This document shows, piece after piece, positions 16,980 to 26,323 of a stretch of 64,000 nt of DNA (position 1 is the first letter of the stretch; each line of letters starts with the position of its first letter). The stretch is taken from positions 62,001 to 126,000 of the forward strand of contig NZ_QBFD01000022.1 in assembly GCF_003335585.1 (NCBI RefSeq). Direction: 5' to 3'. This stretch comes from Sulfitobacter sp. DFL-14 (lineage in GTDB: Bacteria; Pseudomonadota; Alphaproteobacteria; Rhodobacterales; Rhodobacteraceae). The notes beneath the pieces are model-generated. The model ran no database searches. It was not told where the DNA came from and saw only the letters and a list, made by a program, of their open reading frames with translations. Position numbers and translations under genes: made by a program.

Positions 16980-18182
16980 ATGGGTGCTGCTGCACAATCC
17001 TCTTACGATGTTGTCATTATCGGCGGCGCCATGCACGGATCGGCGCTGGCCTGGTGGCTGACCCGCACGGCGGGCTTTGACGGCAGCGTTCTGGTGGTCG
17101 AACGCGACCCCAGCTATGAATTTGCCTCGACCAGCCATACGAATTCCTGCATCCGGCAGCAATTCACCAACGAGGCCAACATCCGCGTGTCACAGTTCGG
17201 CGCGGAATTCATCAAGAATTTCCGTGACTTCATGGGCGGTGATCCGGATGTTCCAAACCTGACCCTGCAAAGTTTCGGATATCTCTATCTGGCCGATACG
17301 CCCGAATTCGCCACCGCCCTGCATCAGGCCCAGCAGGTGCAGTCAGCACTGGGGGCACAGACCCGCCACATGACGCGCGACCAGATCGCCGATGCCTATC
17401 CTTTCTACGCCCTCGACGACATCATCGCGGGCAACCACAATACCGTGGACGAAGGCTATTTCGACGGCGGCACCATGTTTGACTGGTTCAAGCGCATGGC
17501 CCGCCGTGCCGGGGTCGAATACATCCACGATGAAGTGACCGCGATGACCCTGAACGACAGCAGGACAGCGGTGCAGAGTGTCACCCTCAAATCAGGCGAT
17601 ACGCTGTCTTGCGGGACCGTGGTCAATGCCTCGGGCCCCCGCGCGCTTGCCACCGCGCAGATGGCGGGCCTGGACCTGCCGGTGTACCCGCGCAAGCGCT
17701 ATTCCTTTGTCTTTGACGCCGCCCATCCGCTGGACCGGGATCTGCCGCTGACCATCGACCCTTCGGGCGTCCATGTGCGCTCCGAAGGGAAATACTATCT
17801 TGCCGGATGCCCCCCGGATGACGACCCGGATGTGGCTTACGACGATTTCGGCTTTGACCACAGCCTGTGGGAAAACAAGGTCTGGCCCGCCATCGCCACC
17901 CGTGTGCCCGCCTTTGAAGAGGTCAAGGTGATCAACGAATGGGTGGGCCATTATGCCTACAACACCTTCGATCAGAACGCGATTGTCGGGCCGCACCCCG
18001 AGGTGGCAAACTTCATTTTCGTGAACGGTTTTTCCGGCCATGGCCTGCAACAGGCCCCCGCCATCGGGCGGGGTGTGGCAGAATGGATCACCTACCACGA
18101 ATTCCGCACCATCGACCTGACCGCCTTTGCCTTTGACCGCATAGGCGCGCAGAAATCATTCCTCGAAAAAGCGATAATCTGA
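16980..18182 (+). CDS. FAD-dependent oxidoreductase (DAO/DadA-like fold)
   Basis: A 400-aa flavoprotein. The start MGAAAQSSYDVVIIGGAMHG gives the N-terminal dinucleotide-binding strand-turn-helix, followed by VVERDPSYEFASTSHTNSC, a middle substrate domain, TVVNASGPRALA (typical of the family) and a C-terminal FAD-contact motif VNGFSGHGLQQAPAIGRGVAEW. This is the layout of glycine/sarcosine/D-amino-acid oxidase-type enzymes. The reading frame is open upstream, but ATG 16980 begins the recognisable domain. The substrate is unknown. A NAD-dependent dehydrogenase gene follows 34 bases downstream on the same strand, so the two probably form an operon. Confidence 0.85.
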   Translation: MGAAAQSSYDVVIIGGAMHGSALAWWLTRTAGFDGSVLVVERDPSYEFASTSHTNSCIRQQFTNEANIRVSQFGAEFIKNFRDFMGGDPDVPNLTLQSFGYLYLADTPEFATALHQAQQVQSALGAQTRHMTRDQIADAYPFYALDDIIAGNHNTVDEGYFDGGTMFDWFKRMARRAGVEYIHDEVTAMTLNDSRTAVQSVTLKSGDTLSCGTVVNASGPRALATAQMAGLDLPVYPRKRYSFVFDAAHPLDRDLPLTIDPSGVHVRSEGKYYLAGCPPDDDPDVAYDDFGFDHSLWENKVWPAIATRVPAFEEVKVINEWVGHYAYNTFDQNAIVGPHPEVANFIFVNGFSGHGLQQAPAIGRGVAEWITYHEFRTIDLTAFAFDRIGAQKSFLEKAII

Positions 18183-18216
18183 CGATTGCCGCTTTGACCA
18201 AAGAAAGGCCAATACC

Positions 18217-19059
18217 ATGAAATTCAAGAAACTTGTGCTGACAGGGGCTGCGGGACGGCTGGGGTCATATCTGCGCGAGCCACTGTCGAAAATGTGCGAC
18301 GAACTGCTGAGCACCGACATCGCCGAGGAGATCGGAACGCTTTATCCCGGTGAAAGCTATGCCCGCGCGGACCTGGCAAAATTCGATGAAATCCACCCGC
18401 TGCTGGAAGGTGCCGACATGGTGGTGCATTTCGGCGCCATCGTGGATGAGAAACCGTTCGAGGAACTGCTGGGTCCGAACTTCATCGGATCCTACAACAT
18501 CTGGGAAGCGGGCTATCAGCATGGCGTGCGACGGATCGTCTATGCTTCGTCCATCCATGCGGTGGGCATGCACAAGAAGCGCGATTTCATCGGCACCGAT
18601 GCGCCGCACAGGCCCGATACCTTTTACGGCCTTGCCAAATGCTTCACCGAGGACCTGGGTTCCATGTACTGGGACAAGCGCCAGATGGAGAGCGTGCATC
18701 TGCGCATCCTGTCAGCCGCACAGGTCAACAACGCGCGAGCGCTGGGGTCCTGGCTGTCCTATGACGATCTGATCCACCTGGTGACACGGGCAATCGACAC
18801 GCCCTCTGTCGGCTTTACCGTGATCTACGGCGTGTCCAACAACGACCGCGCGCCGGTGGACAACGCAAAAGCCGCCTTCCTGGGTTACCGCCCCAAGGAC
18901 AATGCAGAGCAATTTGCCCAAGCCGTTCTGGCCGACACCCCTGCCGCCGACGTGACCGATCCGGCCGAAATGCTGCAGGGCGGGCCCTTTGCAGCCGTCG
19001 ATCTGGGCCAGAGCGGTCTTGCGCAGATGACCATCGTGGACGACCGGAAAAAAACCTGA
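18217..19059 (+). CDS. NAD-dependent epimerase/dehydratase, uronate dehydrogenase-like
   Basis: A 280-aa short-chain extended-type enzyme. The N-terminal TGAAGRLGSYLREPL is the NAD-binding loop. Then follow VVHFGAIVDEKPFEELLGPN, YASSIHAVGMH (catalytic Ser), and FYGLAKCFTEDLG with the YxxxK pair. LGYRPKDNAEQFA near residue 225 is close to the LGWKPKDNAEAF segment of bacterial uronate dehydrogenase (from memory). Uronate dehydrogenase oxidises glucuronate or galacturonate to the aldarolactone. The assignment to that exact reaction is inferred. A good ribosome binding site (AAAGAAAGG) precedes ATG 18217. Confidence 0.8.
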   Translation: MKFKKLVLTGAAGRLGSYLREPLSKMCDELLSTDIAEEIGTLYPGESYARADLAKFDEIHPLLEGADMVVHFGAIVDEKPFEELLGPNFIGSYNIWEAGYQHGVRRIVYASSIHAVGMHKKRDFIGTDAPHRPDTFYGLAKCFTEDLGSMYWDKRQMESVHLRILSAAQVNNARALGSWLSYDDLIHLVTRAIDTPSVGFTVIYGVSNNDRAPVDNAKAAFLGYRPKDNAEQFAQAVLADTPAADVTDPAEMLQGGPFAAVDLGQSGLAQMTIVDDRKKT

Positions 19060-19241
19060 CCCACCGGCGGGTGCATCGGCCCAATGCATCCGCCGCACCA
19101 AAAACCTGCGTTAAAGGAAACAGTCCACTAATTTTATTGGCATTTTTTCTCAGGTTGCCAAAATTACGCCACACTTCCCCGTAAAATTGATAGTTAGCCC
19201 CTGTGCAAACTGCGCTGATGTCAATTGTGGTGGAGAAACCG

Positions 19242-20219
19242 ATGAGAATTCTGGCAGTGGATGACGACCTGATCATCTTGGAACTGCTGACGCAGTTCGT
19301 TCAGGCTGTGGGTGACCATGAGTTGGTTACGGCGGAATCGGGCAGCGAAGCGCTGGATCTCCTGCGTGCCGAAGCGAAGGGGACTTTCGACTGTTTCATG
19401 CTCGACATCCAGATGCCGAACATGGACGGGATCGAACTGACCCGCCGCATCCGCATGATGTCGCGCTATGCCGAAACGCCGGTTCTGATGCTGACCGCGA
19501 TGGCGGACAAACGCTATATCGACGGCGCCTTCGCTGCGGGGGCCACCGACTATGTGACCAAGCCCTTCGAAGTGGCCGAGCTGAAGGCCCGTTTGGGTCT
19601 GGTCGCCGGCATGATCGAGGGACGCCGGGCGCGCACCCGCAAGATCTTTGCCGCAAGCGCTGTCGGGGCACAGTCAGGCTCCGCCGCGATCGAGCTGCAC
19701 GAACCGATTTCCATCCATGATGTCGACAATGTCATCGAATACGTGGCGATGGAAAACTATGTCCAGCAGTTGACGCGCAGTTCGCTGTTCGGGTCGTCGA
19801 CCTTTGCCTTCACCATGCGCGAGATCGAGCAATATCACGCGGCGATGAGCCCGTTCGAGTTCTACAGCCTGATCTCCGACATGGCCGAGATCATCTCGGA
19901 CACGCTGCAGGGGCACCAGTTCCTGATGTCCTACGCAGGCAGCGGAACCTTCGTCTGCATCACCGAAAGCGGCTGGCGCCCCGATATGGGCAGGCTTGTC
20001 GATGCGGTGAACCTGTCGCTGGCGCGCACGGAACTTTACAACAACGCAGGCGAGCGGCTGCATCCCCGGGTCTCGGGCGGCGACGTCGTCCGCCTGATCT
20101 GGAAAAGCGGTGCCGCGGTCATGGATGCTCTGGCAACGGCACATGCGACCGCCGAGGCCGCCAGCGCGGCCCATGGCAAGTCGCAGACCGACTATTGGAA
20201 TATGGGACAGATCGCATGA
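19242..20219 (+). CDS. Response regulator with C-terminal degenerate GGDEF-like region
   Basis: A 325-aa protein. The receiver domain is complete: VDDD acid pair (residues 6-8), phospho-acceptor Asp in FMLDIQMPNMDG (about 56), LTAMAD (Thr) and the conserved Lys in YVTKPFE. The C-terminal 180 residues show a pattern like a diguanylate cyclase fold (FTMREIEQY, then ISDMAEIISDTL), but the signature loop reads AGSGTF in place of GGDEF, so no catalysis is expected. I chose ATG 19242 (TGGAG 7 bases before) over starts at 19203 and 19218. Its stop overlaps the Hpt gene as ATGA. The two likely form a phosphorelay pair with the kinases nearby. Confidence 0.85.
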   Translation: MRILAVDDDLIILELLTQFVQAVGDHELVTAESGSEALDLLRAEAKGTFDCFMLDIQMPNMDGIELTRRIRMMSRYAETPVLMLTAMADKRYIDGAFAAGATDYVTKPFEVAELKARLGLVAGMIEGRRARTRKIFAASAVGAQSGSAAIELHEPISIHDVDNVIEYVAMENYVQQLTRSSLFGSSTFAFTMREIEQYHAAMSPFEFYSLISDMAEIISDTLQGHQFLMSYAGSGTFVCITESGWRPDMGRLVDAVNLSLARTELYNNAGERLHPRVSGGDVVRLIWKSGAAVMDALATAHATAEAASAAHGKSQTDYWNMGQIA

Positions 20220-20575
20220 AAGACATGGTAGATGAACTTCCCGGTCTGGCCAAGGTAAGGACACGGTTTCTGGAAATGCTGGTGGACCGTCAGGCCCTAA
20301 TTGCGGAACACGCCCTGAGCGCCTGGGAAGGCGAGACCCTGGATGACATCAACGGCAACCTGGAGGCGGCAAAAGCCATCCTGCACCAGATTGCTGGAAC
20401 GGCCGGTTCACTCGGGTTTACCGATCTTGGTGTTGCTGCGCGCGCCTGCGAGGGCGAAGTCATTGCACATCTCGAAGGCCCGGATGCCGATCTGGCGATT
20501 TGCCCCGGGGAAATCATCTATCACATGGATCTCTTCGTGAAGCAGTGCGAAGAAACGCTGAGCACAGTGACCTGA
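20216..20575 (+). CDS. Hpt (histidine phosphotransfer) domain protein
   Basis: A 119-aa helical protein starting MKDMVDELPGLAKVRTRF. The phospho-acceptor site is LHQIAGTAGSLGF, close to the Hpt consensus H.LKG.A..G, with His at about residue 60. It takes phosphate from a hybrid kinase receiver and passes it on. The start overlaps the stop of the response regulator (ATGA). A strong intrinsic terminator closes the two-gene unit. The CHASE hybrid kinase at 22868 has a receiver domain but no Hpt, so this protein is the natural partner. Confidence 0.82.
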   Translation: MKDMVDELPGLAKVRTRFLEMLVDRQALIAEHALSAWEGETLDDINGNLEAAKAILHQIAGTAGSLGFTDLGVAARACEGEVIAHLEGPDADLAICPGEIIYHMDLFVKQCEETLSTVT

Positions 20576-20637
20576 TCCCCATCCGGCCCCTGTTCCCCAT
20601 CCGGCCGGGGTCAGATCCCGAAAGAACACCCCACCCT

Positions 20638-20667
20638 CCCCGGCTGCATCTGCGTCCGGGGCTTTTT
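20638..20667 (+). terminator. Intrinsic terminator of the regulator/Hpt unit
   Basis: Stem CCCCGG / CCGGGG with a 12-base loop, followed by CTTTTTCTT. It is about 65 bases past the Hpt stop and just before the end of the opposing CheY-like gene. Confidence 0.8.
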
Positions 20668-20692
20668 CTTGCCCTTTGTCATTTCCGGGTGG

Positions 20693-21061
20693 TTACTTGC
20701 GGATCGCGCTCTTGATCTGGTCGGCCAGCGACATCGGGTCGAAGGGCTTGCTGATCACATCGGCCGCGCCGACATTGCGCAGTTCCTCAATCTCGGCGTG
20801 CTGGGCACGGGCGGTCATGAAGATCGCCGGCACATTGGCCAGATGCGGCAGCTTGCGCATTTCCTCAAGCGTCTGACGCCCGGTCATGCCCGGCATCATC
20901 ATATCGAGCAGAATGACGTCAGGGGTATAATCCTGCACCCGTGCCAGGGCTTCCTCGCCGCATTCGCACTGGATCACATCGAAATCCCCTGCAAGGTCCA
21001 AAGACATCTTGGCGATTTCACGAATGTCCGCATCGTCTTCTACATGAATAAGTTTAAGCAT
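20693..21061 (-). CDS. Single-domain response regulator (CheY-like)
   Basis: A 122-aa stand-alone receiver. HVEDDADIRE gives the acid pair, VILLDMMMPGMTG the phospho-Asp (residue about 54), FMTARA the conserved Thr, and ISKPFDP the Lys. There is no output domain. It follows the PAS kinase gene by 13 bases on the same strand and is very likely its target or part of the same relay. The start ATG 21061 has AGAGAGTCC upstream. Together with the Hpt protein it could shuttle phosphate between the two kinases and the regulator at 19242. Confidence 0.88.
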   Translation of the reverse strand: MLKLIHVEDDADIREIAKMSLDLAGDFDVIQCECGEEALARVQDYTPDVILLDMMMPGMTGRQTLEEMRKLPHLANVPAIFMTARAQHAEIEELRNVGAADVISKPFDPMSLADQIKSAIRK

Positions 21062-21074
21062 TAGGGACTCTCTG

Positions 21075-22733
21075 TCAGGAGGCGCTGCGCATCTTTACGA
21101 CATTATCCGCAGGTGTGATTTCCATATTGGCTTCGGTTTTGGGCAGGACGAAATAGAATGTCGCTCCTATTCCTTCTGTCGTCTCAAAGCCTATATTGCC
21201 ACCCAACCCCTCTACAATAGCTTTACAGATGCTCAGGCCCAAACCGGTGCCACCTTTTGCAGATCGGTTCGAATTTTCCATATCCGCAAACCGTTCAAAG
21301 ACCTTGTGCTGGTCCTTGATGGGAATTCCGGTGCCCTGATCCTTCACCGCGACCCGCACCGAATCGCTCTGATCCTCGATCACGATCCGAACCGTGCTGC
21401 CTGGCTTGGAAAATTTGCAGGCGTTGGAAAGGAAGTTGTTGAGGACCTGAATAATCCTGTTCGGGTCCGTATTTATCCAGATCGGTGAATCGTCGCTATT
21501 GCTTTCGACTTTCACGGCAAAACGCTGCTGCATTGTGGCATTCGCGTTTTTGGTTTCGGTGATCAGGTCGGAAATATTCACAACCTGCCGGTCAAACTCC
21601 ATCCGCCCGGCGGCGATCTTTTCCAGATCGAGAATATCATTGATGATCAGCACCAGCCGGTCGGCGTTGCGGTGCGCGATTTCCAGCATGCTGACCGCCT
21701 TGTCCGGCAATTCCCCGGCAGCGCGGGATAACAACAGGCCCATCGCCCCCTTGATCGAGGTCAAAGGAGAGCGCAGCTCGTGGCTTACCGTGGAAATGAA
21801 ATCCGATTTGCGCTGCTCTTCGGAGACGCGTTTTGTCATGTCCGCCATCACGACCATGAAGCGCCCCTTGAGCGTACCGGCCTTCAGACGCGTGACCCCG
21901 ATATGAAACGGCTTGCCGCAATATTCTGTCTCGAACTGGGCGTTGTCCGCACCGGTACTACGCATGTCGCGGCAGGTCGCCAGGATACTGCCGACACCGT
22001 CCACGCCTTTAAGCTGGGACAGGGGAATAAGCTGTTCGGCCGCGCGGCGCAGGCCCAGACGGCCCAGAGCCACCTTGTTCATGTAGGTCGCGGCCATCAT
22101 GTCGCAATCGACGATCCAGATATCGTCCTTCATTTCGTCCGTCACCTGCGCGATGTCGCGCGCGGCCAGCAATTCATGGGTTTGCGTGACATCTGTGCGG
22201 GCAGAGATCGAGCCGATCCAGTTGCCCTTCAGATCATAGATCGGACGAACGGTGGTATGGGTATAGAAGACAGAGCCGTCCTTGCGGCGGAGCGGAGTCT
22301 CGCCACTCCAGGATTTGCCCATGCTCAGCAGCAAATGGATCGTCGGCGCCAGTTTCTGATTTTCGTCGCAGTACAGGTTGTGCACTGACGTTCCGATCAG
22401 CTCTTCCCTGCTGTAGCCGGTTACCTCAAGGAATCGATCATTCACTTCCGTCAGATTGGTGCTTCTGTCGACGACGTTCACAATGGCATGTTCATTCAAT
22501 ACGTCGATGTGCTGGCCCAGCGCCAAAGATTGGTTATCGGCGATGTATCGCGCACGGCGGGCACCCAAATACGACGGTAAAAGGGCCGAAATGGCGACTG
22601 CGCCCACCACCGAGACAACATTGGACATCGGACCAGTGAGCAAGGCATTGGTGGCAAAGTACCAACTGACCGCCGCCGCGCCACCAACAGACAAGCTCTT
22701 GAATGTATTCAATTTTATTTCAGGCGAACGCAT
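21075..22733 (-). CDS. PAS-domain sensor histidine kinase
   Basis: A 552-aa inner-membrane kinase. Two N-terminal hydrophobic helices (about residues 15-55, VGGAAAVSWYFATNALLTG) are followed by a PAS domain with NDRFLEVTGYSREELIG and its PAC end (TDVTQTHELL), then a dimerisation/phospho-acceptor helix with STVSHELRSPLTSIKGAMG (His), and the ATPase domain: LNNFLSNACKF (N box), DQGTGIP (G1), and KGGTGLGLSICK (G2). It precedes the CheY-like gene. The stretch between the PAC and the H-box (residues about 160-280) resembles a second, weaker PAS domain. The signal is unknown. Confidence 0.9.
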   Translation of the reverse strand: MRSPEIKLNTFKSLSVGGAAAVSWYFATNALLTGPMSNVVSVVGAVAISALLPSYLGARRARYIADNQSLALGQHIDVLNEHAIVNVVDRSTNLTEVNDRFLEVTGYSREELIGTSVHNLYCDENQKLAPTIHLLLSMGKSWSGETPLRRKDGSVFYTHTTVRPIYDLKGNWIGSISARTDVTQTHELLAARDIAQVTDEMKDDIWIVDCDMMAATYMNKVALGRLGLRRAAEQLIPLSQLKGVDGVGSILATCRDMRSTGADNAQFETEYCGKPFHIGVTRLKAGTLKGRFMVVMADMTKRVSEEQRKSDFISTVSHELRSPLTSIKGAMGLLLSRAAGELPDKAVSMLEIAHRNADRLVLIINDILDLEKIAAGRMEFDRQVVNISDLITETKNANATMQQRFAVKVESNSDDSPIWINTDPNRIIQVLNNFLSNACKFSKPGSTVRIVIEDQSDSVRVAVKDQGTGIPIKDQHKVFERFADMENSNRSAKGGTGLGLSICKAIVEGLGGNIGFETTEGIGATFYFVLPKTEANMEITPADNVVKMRSAS

Positions 22734-22867
22734 AATTTTGCCTCGAATTTTCTTCCAATTTAGCCGTCTCGCGACAGGACGGCATCAACCGTGAGAAATT
22801 CATGCCGTAATAAACTGTCAGAAATATGGCAAATTGGAACAAGATTGTCCTCACCATATTTACCATG

Positions 22868-25800
22868 TCACGACGCCTGCGTCCGATGCCCCGCCACGTG
22901 CTCCGCGATCGTATCCAGCTCAGCCCGCGATTTCACCAGATTTGCGCTGACCCTGCCGTCCTTTGCGCGCTGACCATCCGACGACAATCCCAGGATGCGC
23001 ACAGGATAGGGAAGGTCTTCGATTTCGTCCAAAAGGCAGACCGCATCCCCGTCAGGAAGTGACCAGTCAAGGATGATGACGTCCAGCTGCTCGCGCCCCT
23101 CCATCACTTCGCGTGCCTGCGCGATGCTGTTTACGTGCCGGACATCGGCAATGTCGCAAAGACCCGATTGCAGGATCTCGGCGAAGTCCTGGTCATCCTC
23201 CACATGCAGAACGTTCAGCTTTTCCGAGCTCCGCCTGCGGGTGGCCTTCCGGACCGGGGGTATTTCCGTCTGCTCCTGCCGTTCCAGCGGGTAGGTGAAC
23301 CAGAAAACCGTCACACCGTGCCCTGTGCTTTCAAAGCCGATATCGCCTTCATGTCGCCGGACAATCCGTTTTGCGATGTTCAGCCCCAGCCCGGTGCCCC
23401 CCTTGGTCCTGGTGTCCGAACTATCCGCTTGCGTAAAGGCGTCGAAGATCCGGTGACGGAAGCTCTCGGGAATTGCCTGCCCGGTGTTCTGGACATAGAC
23501 GATGACCTGATCGGAGACGAGCTCGGCCTTGACCAGCACTGGCGTCCCGGCGTTGGAATATTTGCAGGCGTTGGAAATCAGATTGGCAAGAACCTGCCGG
23601 GTGCGTCCCACGTCCGCGGACACATAAAGAGGCGCGGCAGGCAGATCCACCGTCAGCGTATTCTTGTGTGCCAGCGCATAGGGGGCCAGTTCCTCGACAG
23701 CCGCTCGAATGATTTCGTTGATCGTGACGCGCTGAAAATCAAAGGCAATTTCACCGGAAGAGATCTTTTCCAGATCCAGAATGTCGTTCACGATATCGGC
23801 CAGGTTGTCGGCATTGTTGCGCGCGATTTCCAGCAAACGCTCAACCTTGGGAGCCAGTTCGACGTCCTTCATCGCGCCGATCAGCCCCAAGGCCCCCTTT
23901 ATCGACGTCAAGGGCGTGCGCAATTCATGGCTGACCGTTGCCACGAATTCGTTCTTCATCTGCTCGACCTTCTTCAGTTCGGTGATATCGCTCACCTGAC
24001 CGATGAAGGAGTTGCTGCCGGCGTTCTTGTCGAAGAACCAGGAGATATGCAGCAGACACCATCTTTCTTCGCCGCTGCTGTGCATGAACCGGTGCTGGCC
24101 GCTGTAGATCTGCGAACTGCGGGTTTCGAGCATTTCCGACACGTTTGTGGCGATTGCCTTCACCTCTTCCTTGGGCAGGATATCCGACATCCGCATACCG
24201 GACGTCAGGTTTTGCTGCTCATAGCCGCTGATCGCGCAGAACGCCGGGTTGACGCTTTCGAAAATGCCGTCCTCGCCCAGTACCACCATGCCGATAGGCG
24301 CTGCTTCCAGAACCTGCCGGAACTGGTGTTCGCTGGCTTCAAGCGCGTTGCGCGCGTGGCGCAGGTTGGTCACATCCGTCTGGGTGCCGATCATGCGCAG
24401 CGCCCTGCCGTTCTCGTCGCGCTCCACGACAACGGCATCCGACCGCATCCAGCGCCAGATGGCATCGCCGAAACGGACCCGGTATTCCGCAATCGAACGC
24501 GGGGTTTTCTGGTTGATGCAATCGCGGTCCGCCTGTTTGAGGGCAGGCAGATCTTCGGGGTGAATCCGGTCCAGGAATATTTGCTGGGGATCATCCAGCT
24601 TCTCTTCGTCGGGAATCGACATGATCTTGCGCCAGGTGTCGCTGACTTCGGATTTTCCGGTGTTCAGGTCGAGGTCGAACACGCCGATCTGCGCGCCCTG
24701 AAGCGCCTTGTCATACCGGGCTTTCAGCTCGTTCGTCTCTTCGATAGCGCGGTATTCCCGGGTCATGTCGCGCACGATGGCTGTCGTCCGCGCCGCGTTT
24801 TCATACGTTAGCCAATTGTTCCGCTGCAAATCCAGGATCAGCCCCTGACCGTCGCGCCGGGTGCCGGTGGCGTTGAATATCTGCCCCCCGGACAGGTTGG
24901 TCAGGTCACTGACCATCTCGTCAAAATAAAGATCGACCATCGCTTGCGGCGGATAGCCGAAACAATCGTGCGCGGCCTGATTGGCAAAAAGGATGCGGCC
25001 GTCGCCATCCATGATGAAAACCGGGATCACCGCATTATCGACGACGGCGCGATTGGCCTTTTCCTGTGCGTCGACCTGACGGGCGCGCAGTTCGGCCACT
25101 TCGGTCAGGGCGTCGCCGCGCACGCGCACGGAGCGGATCAGGAACAGCAGCATGCCAGTCAGCAGGAGGCCCGCCACAAGGACTCCGATGGCAGCATGAT
25201 AAGGGAAATAAGCGTCGAAGACCGGTGTGCTTGTATAAACCACCGTCCAGGGCCTGCCATAGTTCGTGATCGTGTAGGAAACCACCTGCTTTCCGGCCGT
25301 AGTGTTGACCGCGTCTGCTTGGTTGGCGCTGTCGAAAATGAGGTTGTCGGGATCGGCAACCAGCCCGTCGAATACGGAAATGTGATAGCTGCGCCCCTGG
25401 CTGGGCGACAATCCTGCCAACAACCTGTAGCCGACGAACGGCGCATAGACCCAGCCGTGGAACTCGCCACGCACCATGCCGCCCCGTTCAGGGTCAAATT
25501 CATTCTTCCAAAGGGGACGGAACAGAAGGAAACCCGGTTGCCTGGTCTCGTCCTGCAACAGCAGGATGCGCGGCGTAAGCTGCGGCAGCCCGGTTTCGCG
25601 GGCACGCAGGGCGGTTTCTTTGCGCATCTCTTCAAAAGTGATGTCCAGCCCCAGCGTCTCGATATTCCGGTCCAGCGGCGCGACACGCGAGACGATGAAA
25701 TGGTCCGGCCCCTCGGTCTGCGGATGTACCGCAAAGTCGGAACGGGTATAAACGCGGGTCCGGCCCAGGAAGTAATCCATGTTCTCCGAACGGACCGGTT

Positions 25801-26092
25801 CGATAAATCCGACACCGTCGATCCCGATCAGCAGATCGTCCAGATCCAGAGTTTCGGCGTAGGTCGCGAATTCCGTCTCGCTCACGTTCTCGGAGGCGTT
25901 GATAAACGCGGCGAGACCGTTCAGGGCTTGCAGATAGGTCTGCATCCGGTAGCGCAGGGCATCGACACCCTCTTCGCTCAGATGCTCAAACTCCGATTTC
26001 GCTTTCTGCTGGGTCTGGCTGACGCTGACAGCGAAAAGAGCCGCCGTGACCAGCAGGCAGACCGCCACCAGCATCAACTCCAGTCTTTTCAT
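22868..26092 (-). CDS. CHASE-domain hybrid sensor histidine kinase
   Basis: A 1074-aa membrane receptor. Order of parts: a membrane helix at residues about 5-25; a periplasmic CHASE domain (about 35-290, including GIDGVGFIEPVR); a second helix near 297-318; three PAS-type domains (FIMDGDGRILFANQAAHDCFGY; a PAS fold with WRWMRSDAVVVERDENG; VLGEDGIFESVNPAFCAISGY); the kinase core with ATVSHELRTPLTSIKGALG, LISNACKYSNAG and KGGTGLGLNIAKR; and a C-terminal receiver (HVEDDQDFAE, ILDWSLPDGD, VKSRAEL). CHASE domains bind small extracellular ligands. It lacks an Hpt domain; a free Hpt is encoded at 20216. The start ATG 26092 (MKRLELMLVAVCLL) fits a membrane anchor. Confidence 0.92.
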   Translation of the reverse strand: MKRLELMLVAVCLLVTAALFAVSVSQTQQKAKSEFEHLSEEGVDALRYRMQTYLQALNGLAAFINASENVSETEFATYAETLDLDDLLIGIDGVGFIEPVRSENMDYFLGRTRVYTRSDFAVHPQTEGPDHFIVSRVAPLDRNIETLGLDITFEEMRKETALRARETGLPQLTPRILLLQDETRQPGFLLFRPLWKNEFDPERGGMVRGEFHGWVYAPFVGYRLLAGLSPSQGRSYHISVFDGLVADPDNLIFDSANQADAVNTTAGKQVVSYTITNYGRPWTVVYTSTPVFDAYFPYHAAIGVLVAGLLLTGMLLFLIRSVRVRGDALTEVAELRARQVDAQEKANRAVVDNAVIPVFIMDGDGRILFANQAAHDCFGYPPQAMVDLYFDEMVSDLTNLSGGQIFNATGTRRDGQGLILDLQRNNWLTYENAARTTAIVRDMTREYRAIEETNELKARYDKALQGAQIGVFDLDLNTGKSEVSDTWRKIMSIPDEEKLDDPQQIFLDRIHPEDLPALKQADRDCINQKTPRSIAEYRVRFGDAIWRWMRSDAVVVERDENGRALRMIGTQTDVTNLRHARNALEASEHQFRQVLEAAPIGMVVLGEDGIFESVNPAFCAISGYEQQNLTSGMRMSDILPKEEVKAIATNVSEMLETRSSQIYSGQHRFMHSSGEERWCLLHISWFFDKNAGSNSFIGQVSDITELKKVEQMKNEFVATVSHELRTPLTSIKGALGLIGAMKDVELAPKVERLLEIARNNADNLADIVNDILDLEKISSGEIAFDFQRVTINEIIRAAVEELAPYALAHKNTLTVDLPAAPLYVSADVGRTRQVLANLISNACKYSNAGTPVLVKAELVSDQVIVYVQNTGQAIPESFRHRIFDAFTQADSSDTRTKGGTGLGLNIAKRIVRRHEGDIGFESTGHGVTVFWFTYPLERQEQTEIPPVRKATRRRSSEKLNVLHVEDDQDFAEILQSGLCDIADVRHVNSIAQAREVMEGREQLDVIILDWSLPDGDAVCLLDEIEDLPYPVRILGLSSDGQRAKDGRVSANLVKSRAELDTIAEHVAGHRTQAS

Positions 26093-26323
26093 CGCTTAAC
26101 CAACCTTGCCGCAAACCAAACTTGCTCGTGCGCACGAATTATGATGACAACCAAACAGACCTCATCCCCTGACAAATACCACTATGGGTTGCTTACTGGA
26201 CTCTGTCAAACTTCAAGGGGTTCAAAAACGGGTGTAACGTGGTGATTTTGCACCAGCTATGGCACAGGACATATCACGCCAAAAAATCGCCGGAAACAAC
26301 GCCTGCAGCACCGGTTGGCGACA

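Noticed and set aside
23135..24811. Rightward open frame of 558 codons opposite the hybrid kinase
   Set aside because: It lies fully within a kinase with all expected domains; no motif in the antisense frame.
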